Positions 34,901 through 44,472 of a stretch of DNA of 64,000 bases are shown piece by piece; position 1 is the first letter of the stretch; each line of letters opens with the position of its first letter. Source of the DNA: JAJVID01 sp050247435 (GTDB taxonomy: Bacteria; Acidobacteriota; Blastocatellia; RBC074). Made by a program: the position numbers and the translations under genes. The notes beneath the pieces were generated by a model, which saw only the letters and a program-made list of their open reading frames with translations, did no database searches and was not told the DNA's origin. The stretch covers positions 1-64,000 of the forward strand of contig JBFWUF010000001.1 in assembly GCA_050247435.1 (NCBI GenBank), in the 5' to 3' direction.

Positions 34901-37576
34901 ACGGGCGGCTGCGGCCAATACAGCTTCAGCATCGCAAGCGGCCAATTGCCGGCCGGGATGTCGCTGACCGCCGCTGGCGCGCTCGTCGGGACGCCCACGC
35001 AAAACGGCAGCTTCCAGTTCACCGTCAAAGTGACGGACAACTGCGGCTGCATGGCTACGAAGGTCTACAACCTGCGCGTGGGCTGCCCGCCGCGCAGCCT
35101 GCTCAACCGGGAGTTGTTCAACACAGGCGTCGACAGCAACGGGCAATCGCTCAGTCCGCTGCCTGCCACTGACACCCATTACGTCGTGACGCTGCCTTCG
35201 AGCGCCAATTTGAACTCGCTTGCGGTCGCGGAATTTCCGGGCTGGATGCCGAACTCCGCCTCGCCGGCCTCACGATGGATCAGCCCATTCGCCAATCACT
35301 TCGGGCCGGGGGGGACTTACATCTACCGCCACGTCTTCCGGCTGACGACGTGCGATCCGGCTACGGCCATCATCAACGGACGCTGGATGGCCGACAACGG
35401 AGGGGAGATTTACTTCAACGGCGTCAAGGTTCCCGGCGCCGACATCACCGTCAGCACGGGCTTCCAGCAATGGCAGTCCTTCACTATCAACGCGGGCTTC
35501 GTCAACACGGGGCTGAACACCATCGAGTTCCGCGTGCGCAATGACACTTTTGCCACGGGGCTGCGTGTGGAGTTTATCCGCGCCTCGGCCCAGTGCTGCG
35601 ACTGCGCGACGCCGCCAATAGGAATGCGCGCGTGGTGGCCGCTCGACGAACCGAAAGGCGCGACGTTGGTCAACGATCTGGTGGGCGCCAATCACGGCAA
35701 ACCGCTGCCGGGCGGGGCGGTCGGCTTGGGGCCTCTCCCGATTCCGGGCCAGGTTGCCGGCGCGATGGCCTTCATCCAGAACAACACCATCGTGAGCGTC
35801 CCGCATCACTCGTCGCTCAACTTCGGAACTGGCAGCTTCTCGATTGACGCCTGGATCAGGACGGGGCAGGCAAGCCCAACCATCGAGAAAATCATCGTTG
35901 ATAAGCTCGATCAGTCGCAGAAGCGCGGTTACCGGCTCTCGATCAAGGGTAACAGTCTGGTGTTGACGCTCGGCGACGGCGGCGCCCTGCAAACCTTCAC
36001 CAGCGCAATCAGCATCAGCTTCGCCCAATGGCAACTCGTGGCGGCGGTGGTTGACCGGAGCGGCTCGCCGCAAACCGTTCACTTCCAGATTCCCAACAGC
36101 AGCGGGTCTCACTACGAGACGCAGACCATCGGCGCGGGGCTGGGCAACATTGACAGCAACGCCAATGTGCGGATCGGCGGTATCGAGACGCAAATTGACG
36201 AACTGGAACTGTTCGGGCGCGCGCTGTCGGTCGCCGAGGTCGAATCAATTTTCAGAGCCGGAGCGGCGGGCAAATGCAAACCGTGCCTGCCGCCGAGGGT
36301 CAGGCTACACCCGAACAATCTCACTGTTTGTCCGGGCAAGAGCGCAGTCTTCACGGCGGCTGCCAGCGGCGCCCCTGCGCCGACCGTGCAGTGGCAGGTA
36401 AGCACAGACGGCGGCGTGACGTGGACTGACATTCCCAATGCCACCAGCCCGACGTTGTTCATCGCAGCCGGAGCCGTGAAGCACGGCAATAAATACCGCG
36501 CCGTCTTCACCAACTCCTGCGGCTCGACGCGTACCAACGCGGCCACGCTCAGAGTCGTCCAGCCGCCGCTGGCCTGCGTCGAGCCGAACGCCGGTAACGC
36601 CTTCGCGCGCATCGGCGGCAGCGGCAGTGTGAGCGTCGTCCTGCCCGCTGGCGCGCAACCGACGGCGACCAGCAACGCCAACTGGCTCACCATTGATTCA
36701 ATTGACACAGGCGCGGGCAGCAGCCTCACCGGTCAGACCGAGCAGAGCGGCACGATTTACTTCACGGCGGCGGCCAACGCTGGCGCAGCCGGGCGCGCTG
36801 GCGGTTTGACGATAAGCGGTCAGAACTTCGCCGTCGCTCAATCGGGCGAGAATCCCGTCGTCACAGTCTCGGCGGCGAGCTTCGGCTCGTTGCCTACCGT
36901 CAGCGCCGACTCGATTGTCGCCGCCTTCGGCGTTGGGTTGGCGACCGCGACACAGGTGGCCACGACGCTGCCGCTGCCGGCAACGCTGGCTGGCACGACG
37001 GTCAAGGTGCTCGACGCGGTTGGCGTCGAACGCTCCGCGCCGCTCTTCTTCGTCTCGGCGAATCAGGTCAACTACCTGATCCCTCCGGGCGTTGCGACAG
37101 GGCCAGCGCTGGTGACGGTGACGGCTGGCGATGGCCGCGTCTCGACCGGGACAGTGGAGGTCAGCACGGTAGCGCCGGGATTGTTCACCGCAGATGCTTC
37201 AGGGCGCGGCGTCCCAGCGGCCAACGCGCTGCTCTTCCGGCCCGATGGTTCGTCATCGTCGCAGCAGGTCGCGCGCTTCGATCCGGCGACCAGCCGTTTC
37301 GTGGCTGAACCGCTCGACCTCGGCCCGGCAGGCGCCCGCCTCTTCCTCGTCTTGTTCGGAACGGGCGTCAAAGCGCGCACCGATCCGGCTGAGGTCACGG
37401 CGCGCATCGGCGGCGTTGACGCGCCGGTCGCGTATGCCGGCGCGCAGGGCGGCTTCGTAGGTCTGGATCAGCTCAATATTGAAATCCCACGCGATCTGGC
37501 CGGACGCGGCGAGGTGGAGGTCGAAGTGATAGTGGACGGACAGACGACCAATATCGTGACGATCAACATTCGCTGA
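31928..37576 (+). CDS. Giant exported multidomain protein (LamG, FG-GAP, Ig-like, TIGR03437)
   Basis: An 1882-residue protein with a signal peptide (KIFLLALVCLAALFAIPNRA). In order: a cohesin-like beta domain, a LamG/ConA-like domain (about 200-430), about eight FG-GAP/VCBS repeats with DFNKDGKLDLAVA-type Ca-binding loops, three He_PIG-type Ig-like repeats (GGTAPYTFMLLSGSLPNGVT), a second LamG domain, an Ig-like domain, and a C-terminal TIGR03437-type domain (SADSIVAAFGVGLATATQVA, VSANQVNYLIPPGVA). The last is a hallmark of Acidobacteriota secreted proteins. It is probably a cell-surface or secreted adhesin or glycan-binding protein. AAGGAG precedes the ATG at 31928. Confidence 0.9.
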   Translation: MFKDTSVISSSHLSRKIFLLALVCLAALFAIPNRAALASLTGDTVNVQFLTGPVKQVTVGAGVELPNAGPTLGAVGNSPRWNIDLDSSTIRIDFIDQVATYGLGAFFLFSDLDPKIGACPGTVVGVTVVTNKPVAQFDVAGAMTFTANSVRVQIAPSAGNVNWSPGEFIELRLTYRAAPGCNPCVTPPAGLKLWLPFDETSGAVANDIAGFNNIGLHGPTPARPTPAAGVVAGALSFDGQDDYVEVANATDIDMLGNCVLDIADSFTIDAWIRTSSAANLQTILDKRAQPIGQSAPAGYHLYLSNGRVGFQMGDGSTFSNFTAPSAPVNDGQPHFIAVVVKRCRPAFGNIYVDGQLVHTFAPIISNLSNNANLLIGKRHPAFSANYFNGVIDELEIFKNALSAADLNAIFAAGSAGKCKNNCEPNACDTFGFNPPVYYTGGNNLVSIALGNFTTGDVEDDLVAVNRNDNSISVFAADPNGNGSFNTTPITTTNVGATPNAVTTGDFNKDGKLDLAVALASGGNNVAVLLGNGNATFQAPLAVAAGGTPQSLVAFDYDNDGALDLAVANNVGVRLLKGDGLGGFASGALLTTLTSPYFVAAADFNNDGALDLAVTHINAASVSVFTANGSGGFNAKQDFAIGTGSFNLTIGDFNLDGNKDIAAANSLANAAAAVSVLLGNGNGTFGAKTDFAAGASPQGIATGDLDGDGNPDLITTNGNAGQLVILTGNGAGSFGAGVPVALTGTSTRILVADVNHDGRLDLLATVPGASQAAVLINNCTASAPVITITPTALSDGVIGQSFTQVFTASGGTAPYTFMLLSGSLPNGVTLQPDGTLTGVPSEIGAFTFTIKATDKNGCMGTITIRWQIKCPQITIAPATVHDGTAGVSYAPIEQLTASGGMAPYTFAVTSGLLPTGMQLTSDGKLQGTPTQTGPFSFTVTVTDKFGCKGVRVYSFTINCPTITINPQNATLPGATQGVEYNPSQPPTQTFTATGGCGQYSFSIASGQLPAGMSLTAAGALVGTPTQNGSFQFTVKVTDNCGCMATKVYNLRVGCPPRSLLNRELFNTGVDSNGQSLSPLPATDTHYVVTLPSSANLNSLAVAEFPGWMPNSASPASRWISPFANHFGPGGTYIYRHVFRLTTCDPATAIINGRWMADNGGEIYFNGVKVPGADITVSTGFQQWQSFTINAGFVNTGLNTIEFRVRNDTFATGLRVEFIRASAQCCDCATPPIGMRAWWPLDEPKGATLVNDLVGANHGKPLPGGAVGLGPLPIPGQVAGAMAFIQNNTIVSVPHHSSLNFGTGSFSIDAWIRTGQASPTIEKIIVDKLDQSQKRGYRLSIKGNSLVLTLGDGGALQTFTSAISISFAQWQLVAAVVDRSGSPQTVHFQIPNSSGSHYETQTIGAGLGNIDSNANVRIGGIETQIDELELFGRALSVAEVESIFRAGAAGKCKPCLPPRVRLHPNNLTVCPGKSAVFTAAASGAPAPTVQWQVSTDGGVTWTDIPNATSPTLFIAAGAVKHGNKYRAVFTNSCGSTRTNAATLRVVQPPLACVEPNAGNAFARIGGSGSVSVVLPAGAQPTATSNANWLTIDSIDTGAGSSLTGQTEQSGTIYFTAAANAGAAGRAGGLTISGQNFAVAQSGENPVVTVSAASFGSLPTVSADSIVAAFGVGLATATQVATTLPLPATLAGTTVKVLDAVGVERSAPLFFVSANQVNYLIPPGVATGPALVTVTAGDGRVSTGTVEVSTVAPGLFTADASGRGVPAANALLFRPDGSSSSQQVARFDPATSRFVAEPLDLGPAGARLFLVLFGTGVKARTDPAEVTARIGGVDAPVAYAGAQGGFVGLDQLNIEIPRDLAGRGEVEVEVIVDGQTTNIVTINIR

Positions 37577-37585
37577 ATCAGTGAG

Positions 37586-37616
37586 CGGGCGCGCGCAAAA
37601 CTTTGCCGCGCGCCCG
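37586..37616 (+). terminator. GC-rich hairpin after the giant exported protein
   Basis: A perfect 10-bp stem CGGGCGCGCG/CGCGCGCCCG with an 11-nt loop begins 10 bp after the stop codon. It is followed by pyrimidine-rich sequence rather than a clean T-run. A terminator is the simplest reading. Confidence 0.55.
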
Positions 37617-37658
37617 TTCCACTTCTCTGACTTGCTATCTCTTACTTCAGGCACTAAA

Positions 37659-37674
37659 TTGACAACATCGTCAA
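37659..37674. promoter_or_regulatory. Inverted repeat upstream of toxin-antitoxin pair
   Basis: TTGAC-6 bp-GTCAA lies 20 bp before the antitoxin ATG and contains a perfect -35 hexamer TTGACA. Toxin-antitoxin pairs commonly repress themselves through such palindromes. No good -10 box is seen. Confidence 0.4.
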
Positions 37675-37693
37675 CTACAGTGAGGGAAAGGGC

Positions 37694-37978
37694 ATGCAGA
37701 CGCTCACACTTAAAATCGAAGACGTCAATACCGTGAGAGCCATCGAGGAACTGGCGCGGCAGGTCAACAAACAACCGGAAGAATATCTTCACGATCTGAT
37801 CCGGACTGATATTCTCGCCGCCCGCCCTTTCAGTGAAATTCTGGAACCTTTCCGCGAGAGCTTCCAGCGAGGTGGGTTGAGCGAGGAAGAATTCGATCAA
37901 CTCATTGAGGAAGAGCTTCAAGTCGTGCGCCGGGAGAGGCGCGAACAAACACGCGAACAAACAAAAGATGATCAGTAA
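37694..37978 (+). CDS. Putative antitoxin of a PIN toxin-antitoxin pair
   Basis: A 94-residue protein. The N-terminus LTLKIEDVNTVRAIEELARQVNKQPEEYLHDLI resembles a ribbon-helix-helix DNA-binding unit. The rest is charged and helical, as expected for a toxin-neutralising tail. Its stop codon overlaps the start of the PIN gene (TAATG), so the two are translationally coupled. Antitoxin function rests on size and partner gene, not on a recognised family name. Confidence 0.7.
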   Translation: MQTLTLKIEDVNTVRAIEELARQVNKQPEEYLHDLIRTDILAARPFSEILEPFRESFQRGGLSEEEFDQLIEEELQVVRRERREQTREQTKDDQ

Positions 37979-38466
37979 TGGCCGATCAGGTAGCCCGCGC
38001 TATTTTCGACTGCAACGTTTACCTGCAGGCCGCAGCCAACGAAGAAGGCCCAGCGGGAAAAGCTTTTTCTCTCTTCGAGCGCGAGGAGATTTTGCTTTTC
38101 ATCAGCGACGAGGTTTTTGAGGAAGTGAAAGACGTTATGAATCGCCCTCGCATTCGAGCGGCGTTCCCAGGACTGTCAGACTTGAGTGTCGCTGCCTTTC
38201 TGAAACGCCTTGAAACGAAGGCCATCCTTATCAAAAACATCCCCGAAGAATTTGCGCTTGAACGCGACCCTGACGATGCGAAATACGTGAATTTGGCCAT
38301 CGTCACCAATGCGGGCTTCCTGGTGAGCAAGGATAATGACCTGCTCGACCTGATGACGGCGCAATCGGCGGAGGCGCAAAAATTCCGCACGCATTATCCG
38401 TTCCTGCGAATTATGAAGGCTGCTGATTTTGTCAGAGAGGTTGAGGCTGCGAAGGAGAATGGGTGA
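37978..38466 (+). CDS. PIN-domain toxin (putative ribonuclease)
   Basis: A 162-residue PIN protein of the 'putative toxin component, PIN family' type. Acidic metal ligands are visible: Asp in AIFDCNVYL, Glu in FISDEVFEEV, DPDDAKYVNLA, and Asp in LVSKDNDLLDL. Such toxins cleave RNA until bound by the antitoxin. It overlaps the upstream antitoxin gene by one base. Confidence 0.85.
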   Translation: MADQVARAIFDCNVYLQAAANEEGPAGKAFSLFEREEILLFISDEVFEEVKDVMNRPRIRAAFPGLSDLSVAAFLKRLETKAILIKNIPEEFALERDPDDAKYVNLAIVTNAGFLVSKDNDLLDLMTAQSAEAQKFRTHYPFLRIMKAADFVREVEAAKENG

Positions 38467-38502
38467 GGCGCGGACTGAGTATCCGCGCCTCACTGAACAA
38501 GT

Positions 38503-40557
<2,055 letters not shown>

Positions 40558-40734
40558 AAAACTCCTCCATATTTTTTTGAAAATGTTATCCGTGCGGTTG
40601 CGCGATTATAGCATTCACCCCAATAATTCAGCCCGCCGCAATAGCGGAATCAATCGAGTTTCCCAATCACAACCAGACAACCATAAGCTGACTATAAGCT
40701 GAGACGGCTTTGTTTATCCGCGAGGGACAAAAAG

Positions 40735-42531
40735 ATGAAAACATCTTCAGTTGTTCGATTATCCCTGTTTTTTTGCCTGCTCGTCATTGCGATCGTTGTT
40801 TCAACGAACGACGCAAGCTCCGCGCTGAACGAAATCAGAATCCTGCGTTACCAACCCGTGCCGATGCGCGATGGCGTGAAGCTTTACGCCGACGTTTATC
40901 TGCCGCGAGCCGAAGGCCGTTACCCGACGCTGATCGTGCGCACGCCTTACGGTGTGCAGCGCGACGGCGCCCACGAGGCGCTGATCAAATTCGCACGGAA
41001 CGGTTACGCCGCAGTGATGAACGACACGCGCGGGCGTTACGAATCGGAAGGCCAGTGGGAACCGTTCCGCACCGAGGCGAAAGACGGTTACGACACGATC
41101 CAGTGGGCCGCGAAACAGCCCTGGTCGAACGGCAAGGTCGCAACGCAAGGCGGATCGTATCTGGGCCACGTGCAGTGGCGCGCGGCGAGTTTGCAGCCGC
41201 CGAATCTGGTGGCGATGTTCCCGGCGGTCGCTTCGACGAACATCTACGGCAATTGGATCACGCACGGCGGCGCGTTCCGGCTGTCGTTCAATTACGGCTG
41301 GGGCGTGGTGCGGATGCCGAACCGGATTATGCTGCCGCAATACTGGCACACCGAAAAGTTCGCGCCGGAGGAATTGAAATACGAAGCGATCCTGAAACAT
41401 CTGCCGCTCAAAGATGGCGATCTGCAAAGCGCCGGTTACGCCGTCAAACATTACCGCGATTGGCTGGCGCATCCCGGCTACGACGATTACTGGCGCGAGA
41501 TCAGCGACGAAGAACAATTTTCAATGATCAACGTGCCGGTGCACACCAGCGGCGGTTGGTTCGACATCTTCGTGCAGGGGACTATCAACGGCTTCGTGGG
41601 CGTGCGCAAACACGGCGCGAACGAGAAGGCTCGGCGCGAAACCAAAATGATCATCGGCGCGTGGGGCCACGGCCCTTCGCAGAAATTCGGCGATGTGGAT
41701 TTCGGCCCGCAAAACATGCGCGTGCAATTCGACCGCGAGCTTCGCTGGTTCGATCATTACCTAAAAGGCATAGACAACGGCATTGACCGCGAGCCGCCCG
41801 TCGAGATTTTTTATATGGGCGTCAATCAATGGCGCGGCGAGCAGGATTGGCCGATCCCCGGAACGAAGTACACGCCGTTTTACATAGCCAGCGGAGGCGC
41901 GGCCAACAGCGACCAGGGTAACGGCGGTTTGAGCGCGAAACAGGCAAGCGGCGCGGCGAGCGATCAATACGATTACGACCCGAACAATCCCGTGCCCACG
42001 GTCGGCGGCAACAACTGCTGCGGCACGCCCACACTGGCCGGGCCGAAAGACCAGCGCGTGATCGAGAATCGTAAAGACATTCTGGTCTACACCAGCGCGC
42101 CGCTCGATCAGCCGCTGGCCATTGCCGGGCCGGTCAAGATGAAGCTCTTCGCCGCGACCGACGGCCCCGACACCGACTGGGTTGTGAAATTGATTGACGT
42201 TCATCCGAACGGATTTTCGATGAACATCGCCGAAGGGATTCTGCGCGCGCGTTATCGCAAGGGAACTGACAAGATGGAATTGCTAAAGCCGAATGAGGTT
42301 TACGAATTCGAGGTTGATATGGCGGGGACGGCCAACGTCTTTCTGTCGGGCCACCGCATCCGCGTGGATGTCACCAGCAGCCACTTCCCGCAATTCGACC
42401 GCAATCCGAATACGGGCGACGTGTTTGGATCATCGAGCAAAACGCGCGTGGCCAAACAGACGATCTATCACAACGCCGCGCGGCCTTCACACATCGTGCT
42501 GCCGGTTGTGACCGCGCCGAACGGGAAGTGA
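40735..42531 (+). CDS. Exported S15/CocE-NonD family hydrolase (X-Pro peptidase-like)
   Basis: A 598-residue protein with a signal peptide (FFCLLVIAIVVSTNDASS). The alpha/beta-hydrolase core begins VPMRDGVKLYADVYLPRAEG. The nucleophile Ser lies in TQGGSYLGHVQW, with likely acid and His residues in the later GAWGHGPSQ region. The C-terminal PepX_C jelly roll ends in SGHRIRVDVTSSHFPQFDRN. The family cleaves Xaa-Pro dipeptides or esters such as cocaine or glutaryl-7-ACA; substrate cannot be set here. It is divergent from the neighbouring S9 gene. Confidence 0.92.
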   Translation: MKTSSVVRLSLFFCLLVIAIVVSTNDASSALNEIRILRYQPVPMRDGVKLYADVYLPRAEGRYPTLIVRTPYGVQRDGAHEALIKFARNGYAAVMNDTRGRYESEGQWEPFRTEAKDGYDTIQWAAKQPWSNGKVATQGGSYLGHVQWRAASLQPPNLVAMFPAVASTNIYGNWITHGGAFRLSFNYGWGVVRMPNRIMLPQYWHTEKFAPEELKYEAILKHLPLKDGDLQSAGYAVKHYRDWLAHPGYDDYWREISDEEQFSMINVPVHTSGGWFDIFVQGTINGFVGVRKHGANEKARRETKMIIGAWGHGPSQKFGDVDFGPQNMRVQFDRELRWFDHYLKGIDNGIDREPPVEIFYMGVNQWRGEQDWPIPGTKYTPFYIASGGAANSDQGNGGLSAKQASGAASDQYDYDPNNPVPTVGGNNCCGTPTLAGPKDQRVIENRKDILVYTSAPLDQPLAIAGPVKMKLFAATDGPDTDWVVKLIDVHPNGFSMNIAEGILRARYRKGTDKMELLKPNEVYEFEVDMAGTANVFLSGHRIRVDVTSSHFPQFDRNPNTGDVFGSSSKTRVAKQTIYHNAARPSHIVLPVVTAPNGK

Positions 42532-42532
42532 T

Positions 42533-42607
42533 GGGAAGACAAGGAGACAAGGATGCATTCTTCCACTTCTTTCCCCATGTCTCCCCCTCTCCTTGTCCCC
42601 TTGTCCC
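42533..42607. repeat. Inverted-repeat element between convergent genes
   Basis: GACAAGGAGACAAGG on the left pairs with CCTTGTCCCCTTGTC on the right. It fills the space between the convergent S15 hydrolase and CBM9-like genes and may terminate both. Confidence 0.65.
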
Positions 42608-42612
42608 TTCTC

Positions 42613-43323
42613 TCATTTCTCCATCCGCAACAACCCGAACGCCTCCGGCACGTGGTAAGAGTTGCTGTTGGTCGGTTGCCAGGCGACGTATTTGCGGTTG
42701 GGTGGCGGCCCTTGAAGGCGATAGAAATTGATCCGCAGTTCCTGACCGGCCTGCGGCTTTCGCTTGTCAATCTTGTCCAGCGGGATGCGCATCTCGCCGT
42801 ACCAGATTTTCTTGTCGGCGGCGATGCGGGCCTTCACTTCATAGCCTGAATTCCATTGCCAATCGTGTTTGGGCGGGTTGGAGTTGCGATCAATGTCCAG
42901 ATCAACCCATTCGTTGTGCGGCGAGACTTGATATTCAGTGTAGTGTTTGATGTTTTGAAAATCCGCGCCGATGAAGACTTCAGCCACGTCCCACTCCCAA
43001 AGCTTGTTCGTTTCAGTTGTAGTGGACGGGTTGGGTTTCGAGTAGAGTTCTTCATACGGGCAGATGAAAAGCACGTAGAGGTTTTTGTCCGTCCAGCGCG
43101 AACGAATCTCGGTGCGGTGGCCCGGCGTCACGTCGCCGCGCGGCCCGTTCGTGGCGGTCACGCCTTTGACCGATTTCCACTGGCCCGAATTCGGATCGGC
43201 GGTCAGCGCGAAATCGGATTTTGAATGGAAGCTTTTGATCGTCTTTGAATCGTTTTGGGCGGCTGCTCTGATCGAACAGAGGCAGAGCAGGGCTAGCGCC
43301 ATCGAAAGCGAAATCTTTTTCAT
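42613..43323 (-). CDS. Exported CBM9-like/DOMON-type carbohydrate-binding protein
   Basis: A 236-residue protein with a signal peptide (SMALALLCLCSIRAAAQ). The mature part matches the CBM9-like family: TEIRSRWTDKNLYVLFICPY, EWDVAEVFIGAD, HYTEYQVSPHNEWVDLDIDR, WYGEMRIPLDKI, INFYRLQGPPPNRKYVAWQP. These stand-alone domains bind sugars and are common in Acidobacteriota and Planctomycetes. It is divergent from apbE. Confidence 0.85.
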   Translation of the reverse strand: MKKISLSMALALLCLCSIRAAAQNDSKTIKSFHSKSDFALTADPNSGQWKSVKGVTATNGPRGDVTPGHRTEIRSRWTDKNLYVLFICPYEELYSKPNPSTTTETNKLWEWDVAEVFIGADFQNIKHYTEYQVSPHNEWVDLDIDRNSNPPKHDWQWNSGYEVKARIAADKKIWYGEMRIPLDKIDKRKPQAGQELRINFYRLQGPPPNRKYVAWQPTNSNSYHVPEAFGLLRMEK

Positions 43324-43352
43324 AGGTTTTTCCTCGAAGTTTAAATCCCGAA

Positions 43353-44465
43353 ATGTTGATTTGCCCGCGCATCATGCCTTCATCAATTCGATTTGTCATC
43401 ATTCCATCCGCGTCTACGCCACAGAGCCGCAGAGTCACGGAGAAGACGGGGAGAAAAAAGGCGTTTCTCTTTATCTTTTTGGTTTTGTCTTTGTGTCTCT
43501 GTGTCTCCGTGGCAAATTCACATGCGGCTTTGGCGCATCAGATGCGGCGTTACGAAGACAGTCGCGTCTCGATGGCCTGCGTTTACGCGATAGTCGTATA
43601 TGGTCACGATATGATGCCGTTCGAACAGGCCGTCACCGCCGCTCTCGATGAAGTTGACCGGATTGACCGGTTGATGAGCCATTACAAAAAAGAGAGCGAG
43701 CTTTCGCGAGTCAATCGCGACGCCGCGAAGTCGCCCATCAAAGTTGATCCCGAACTGTTCGACTTCATCGCCGAATGCCTGCGTTACAGCCGCGAATCGG
43801 ACGGCGCGTTCGACATCACGGTCGGGCCGCTGATGAAAGCCTGGGGATTCTTCCGAGGCGAAGGCCGGATGCCGAGCGAGGCCGATCTGGCCGAAGCGCG
43901 TAACCGCATCGGCTATCAGCACGTCATTTTGAATCAGAAGGACAAAACGATCTTTTTCGACAAACCGGGTATCGAGCTTGATCTGGGCGGTATTGCGAAA
44001 GGCTACGCGGTTGATCGCGCCGTGGCCGTGCTGAAACAACACGGCATCACGAGCGCATTGGTCAGCGCGGGCGGCAGCACGATTCACGCGCTAGGAGCGC
44101 CGCCCGGCAAAACCGCGTGGGAGGTCGAGGTTCAAGACCCGGTTGATCACAACAAGATCGCGACGACTGTTCGATTGAAAGAGCAGACGCTGTCGGTGTC
44201 GGGAAGCTACGAGAAGTTCTTCGAGCTTGAAGGCGTCCGCTATTCGCACGTGATGGACCCGCGAACGGGCAAGCCCGTGCAAGGCGTTTTGAGCGTCGCG
44301 GTCGTCACCGGCTCTGGCACAGCGGGCGACGCGCTCGACAATGTTTTTTACGTGCTCGGAGTCGAACGCGGCAAAGCCTTGTTGAACAAGTTCTCCGCAA
44401 GTGAAGTAATCTTCTTCCTTCCCGAATCTGACAAAAGATGGAAAACGGCGCGTTTGCGAAAGTAG
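43353..44465 (+). CDS. apbE: FAD:protein FMN transferase (ApbE)
   Basis: A 370-residue flavin transferase that attaches FMN to Thr residues of extracytoplasmic flavoproteins. Family motifs are present: DRLMSHYKKESELSRVN, GAFDITVGPLMKAWGF, LDLGGIAKGYAVDRAV, VSAGGSTIHALG, HVMDPRTGKPV and GDALDNVFYVLG. The N-terminus before residue about 62 is encoded by an inverted-repeat element (43418-43513), whose right arm supplies a hydrophobic stretch FLVLSLCLCVSVA that could serve as a signal peptide. The start is therefore uncertain; the ATG at 43353 is the longest choice. Confidence 0.88.
   Translation: MLICPRIMPSSIRFVIIPSASTPQSRRVTEKTGRKKAFLFIFLVLSLCLCVSVANSHAALAHQMRRYEDSRVSMACVYAIVVYGHDMMPFEQAVTAALDEVDRIDRLMSHYKKESELSRVNRDAAKSPIKVDPELFDFIAECLRYSRESDGAFDITVGPLMKAWGFFRGEGRMPSEADLAEARNRIGYQHVILNQKDKTIFFDKPGIELDLGGIAKGYAVDRAVAVLKQHGITSALVSAGGSTIHALGAPPGKTAWEVEVQDPVDHNKIATTVRLKEQTLSVSGSYEKFFELEGVRYSHVMDPRTGKPVQGVLSVAVVTGSGTAGDALDNVFYVLGVERGKALLNKFSASEVIFFLPESDKRWKTARLRK
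43418..43513. repeat. Inverted-repeat element inside the apbE 5' coding region
   Basis: GCCACAGAGCCGCAGAG on the left and a run of CTCTGTGTCTCCGTGGC on the right form imperfect arms about 45 bp apart. The same CCACAGAGGC-type sequence occurs at 50056-50118. Here the element is read through as coding sequence. Confidence 0.65.
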
Positions 44466-44472
44466 GAGAGAG

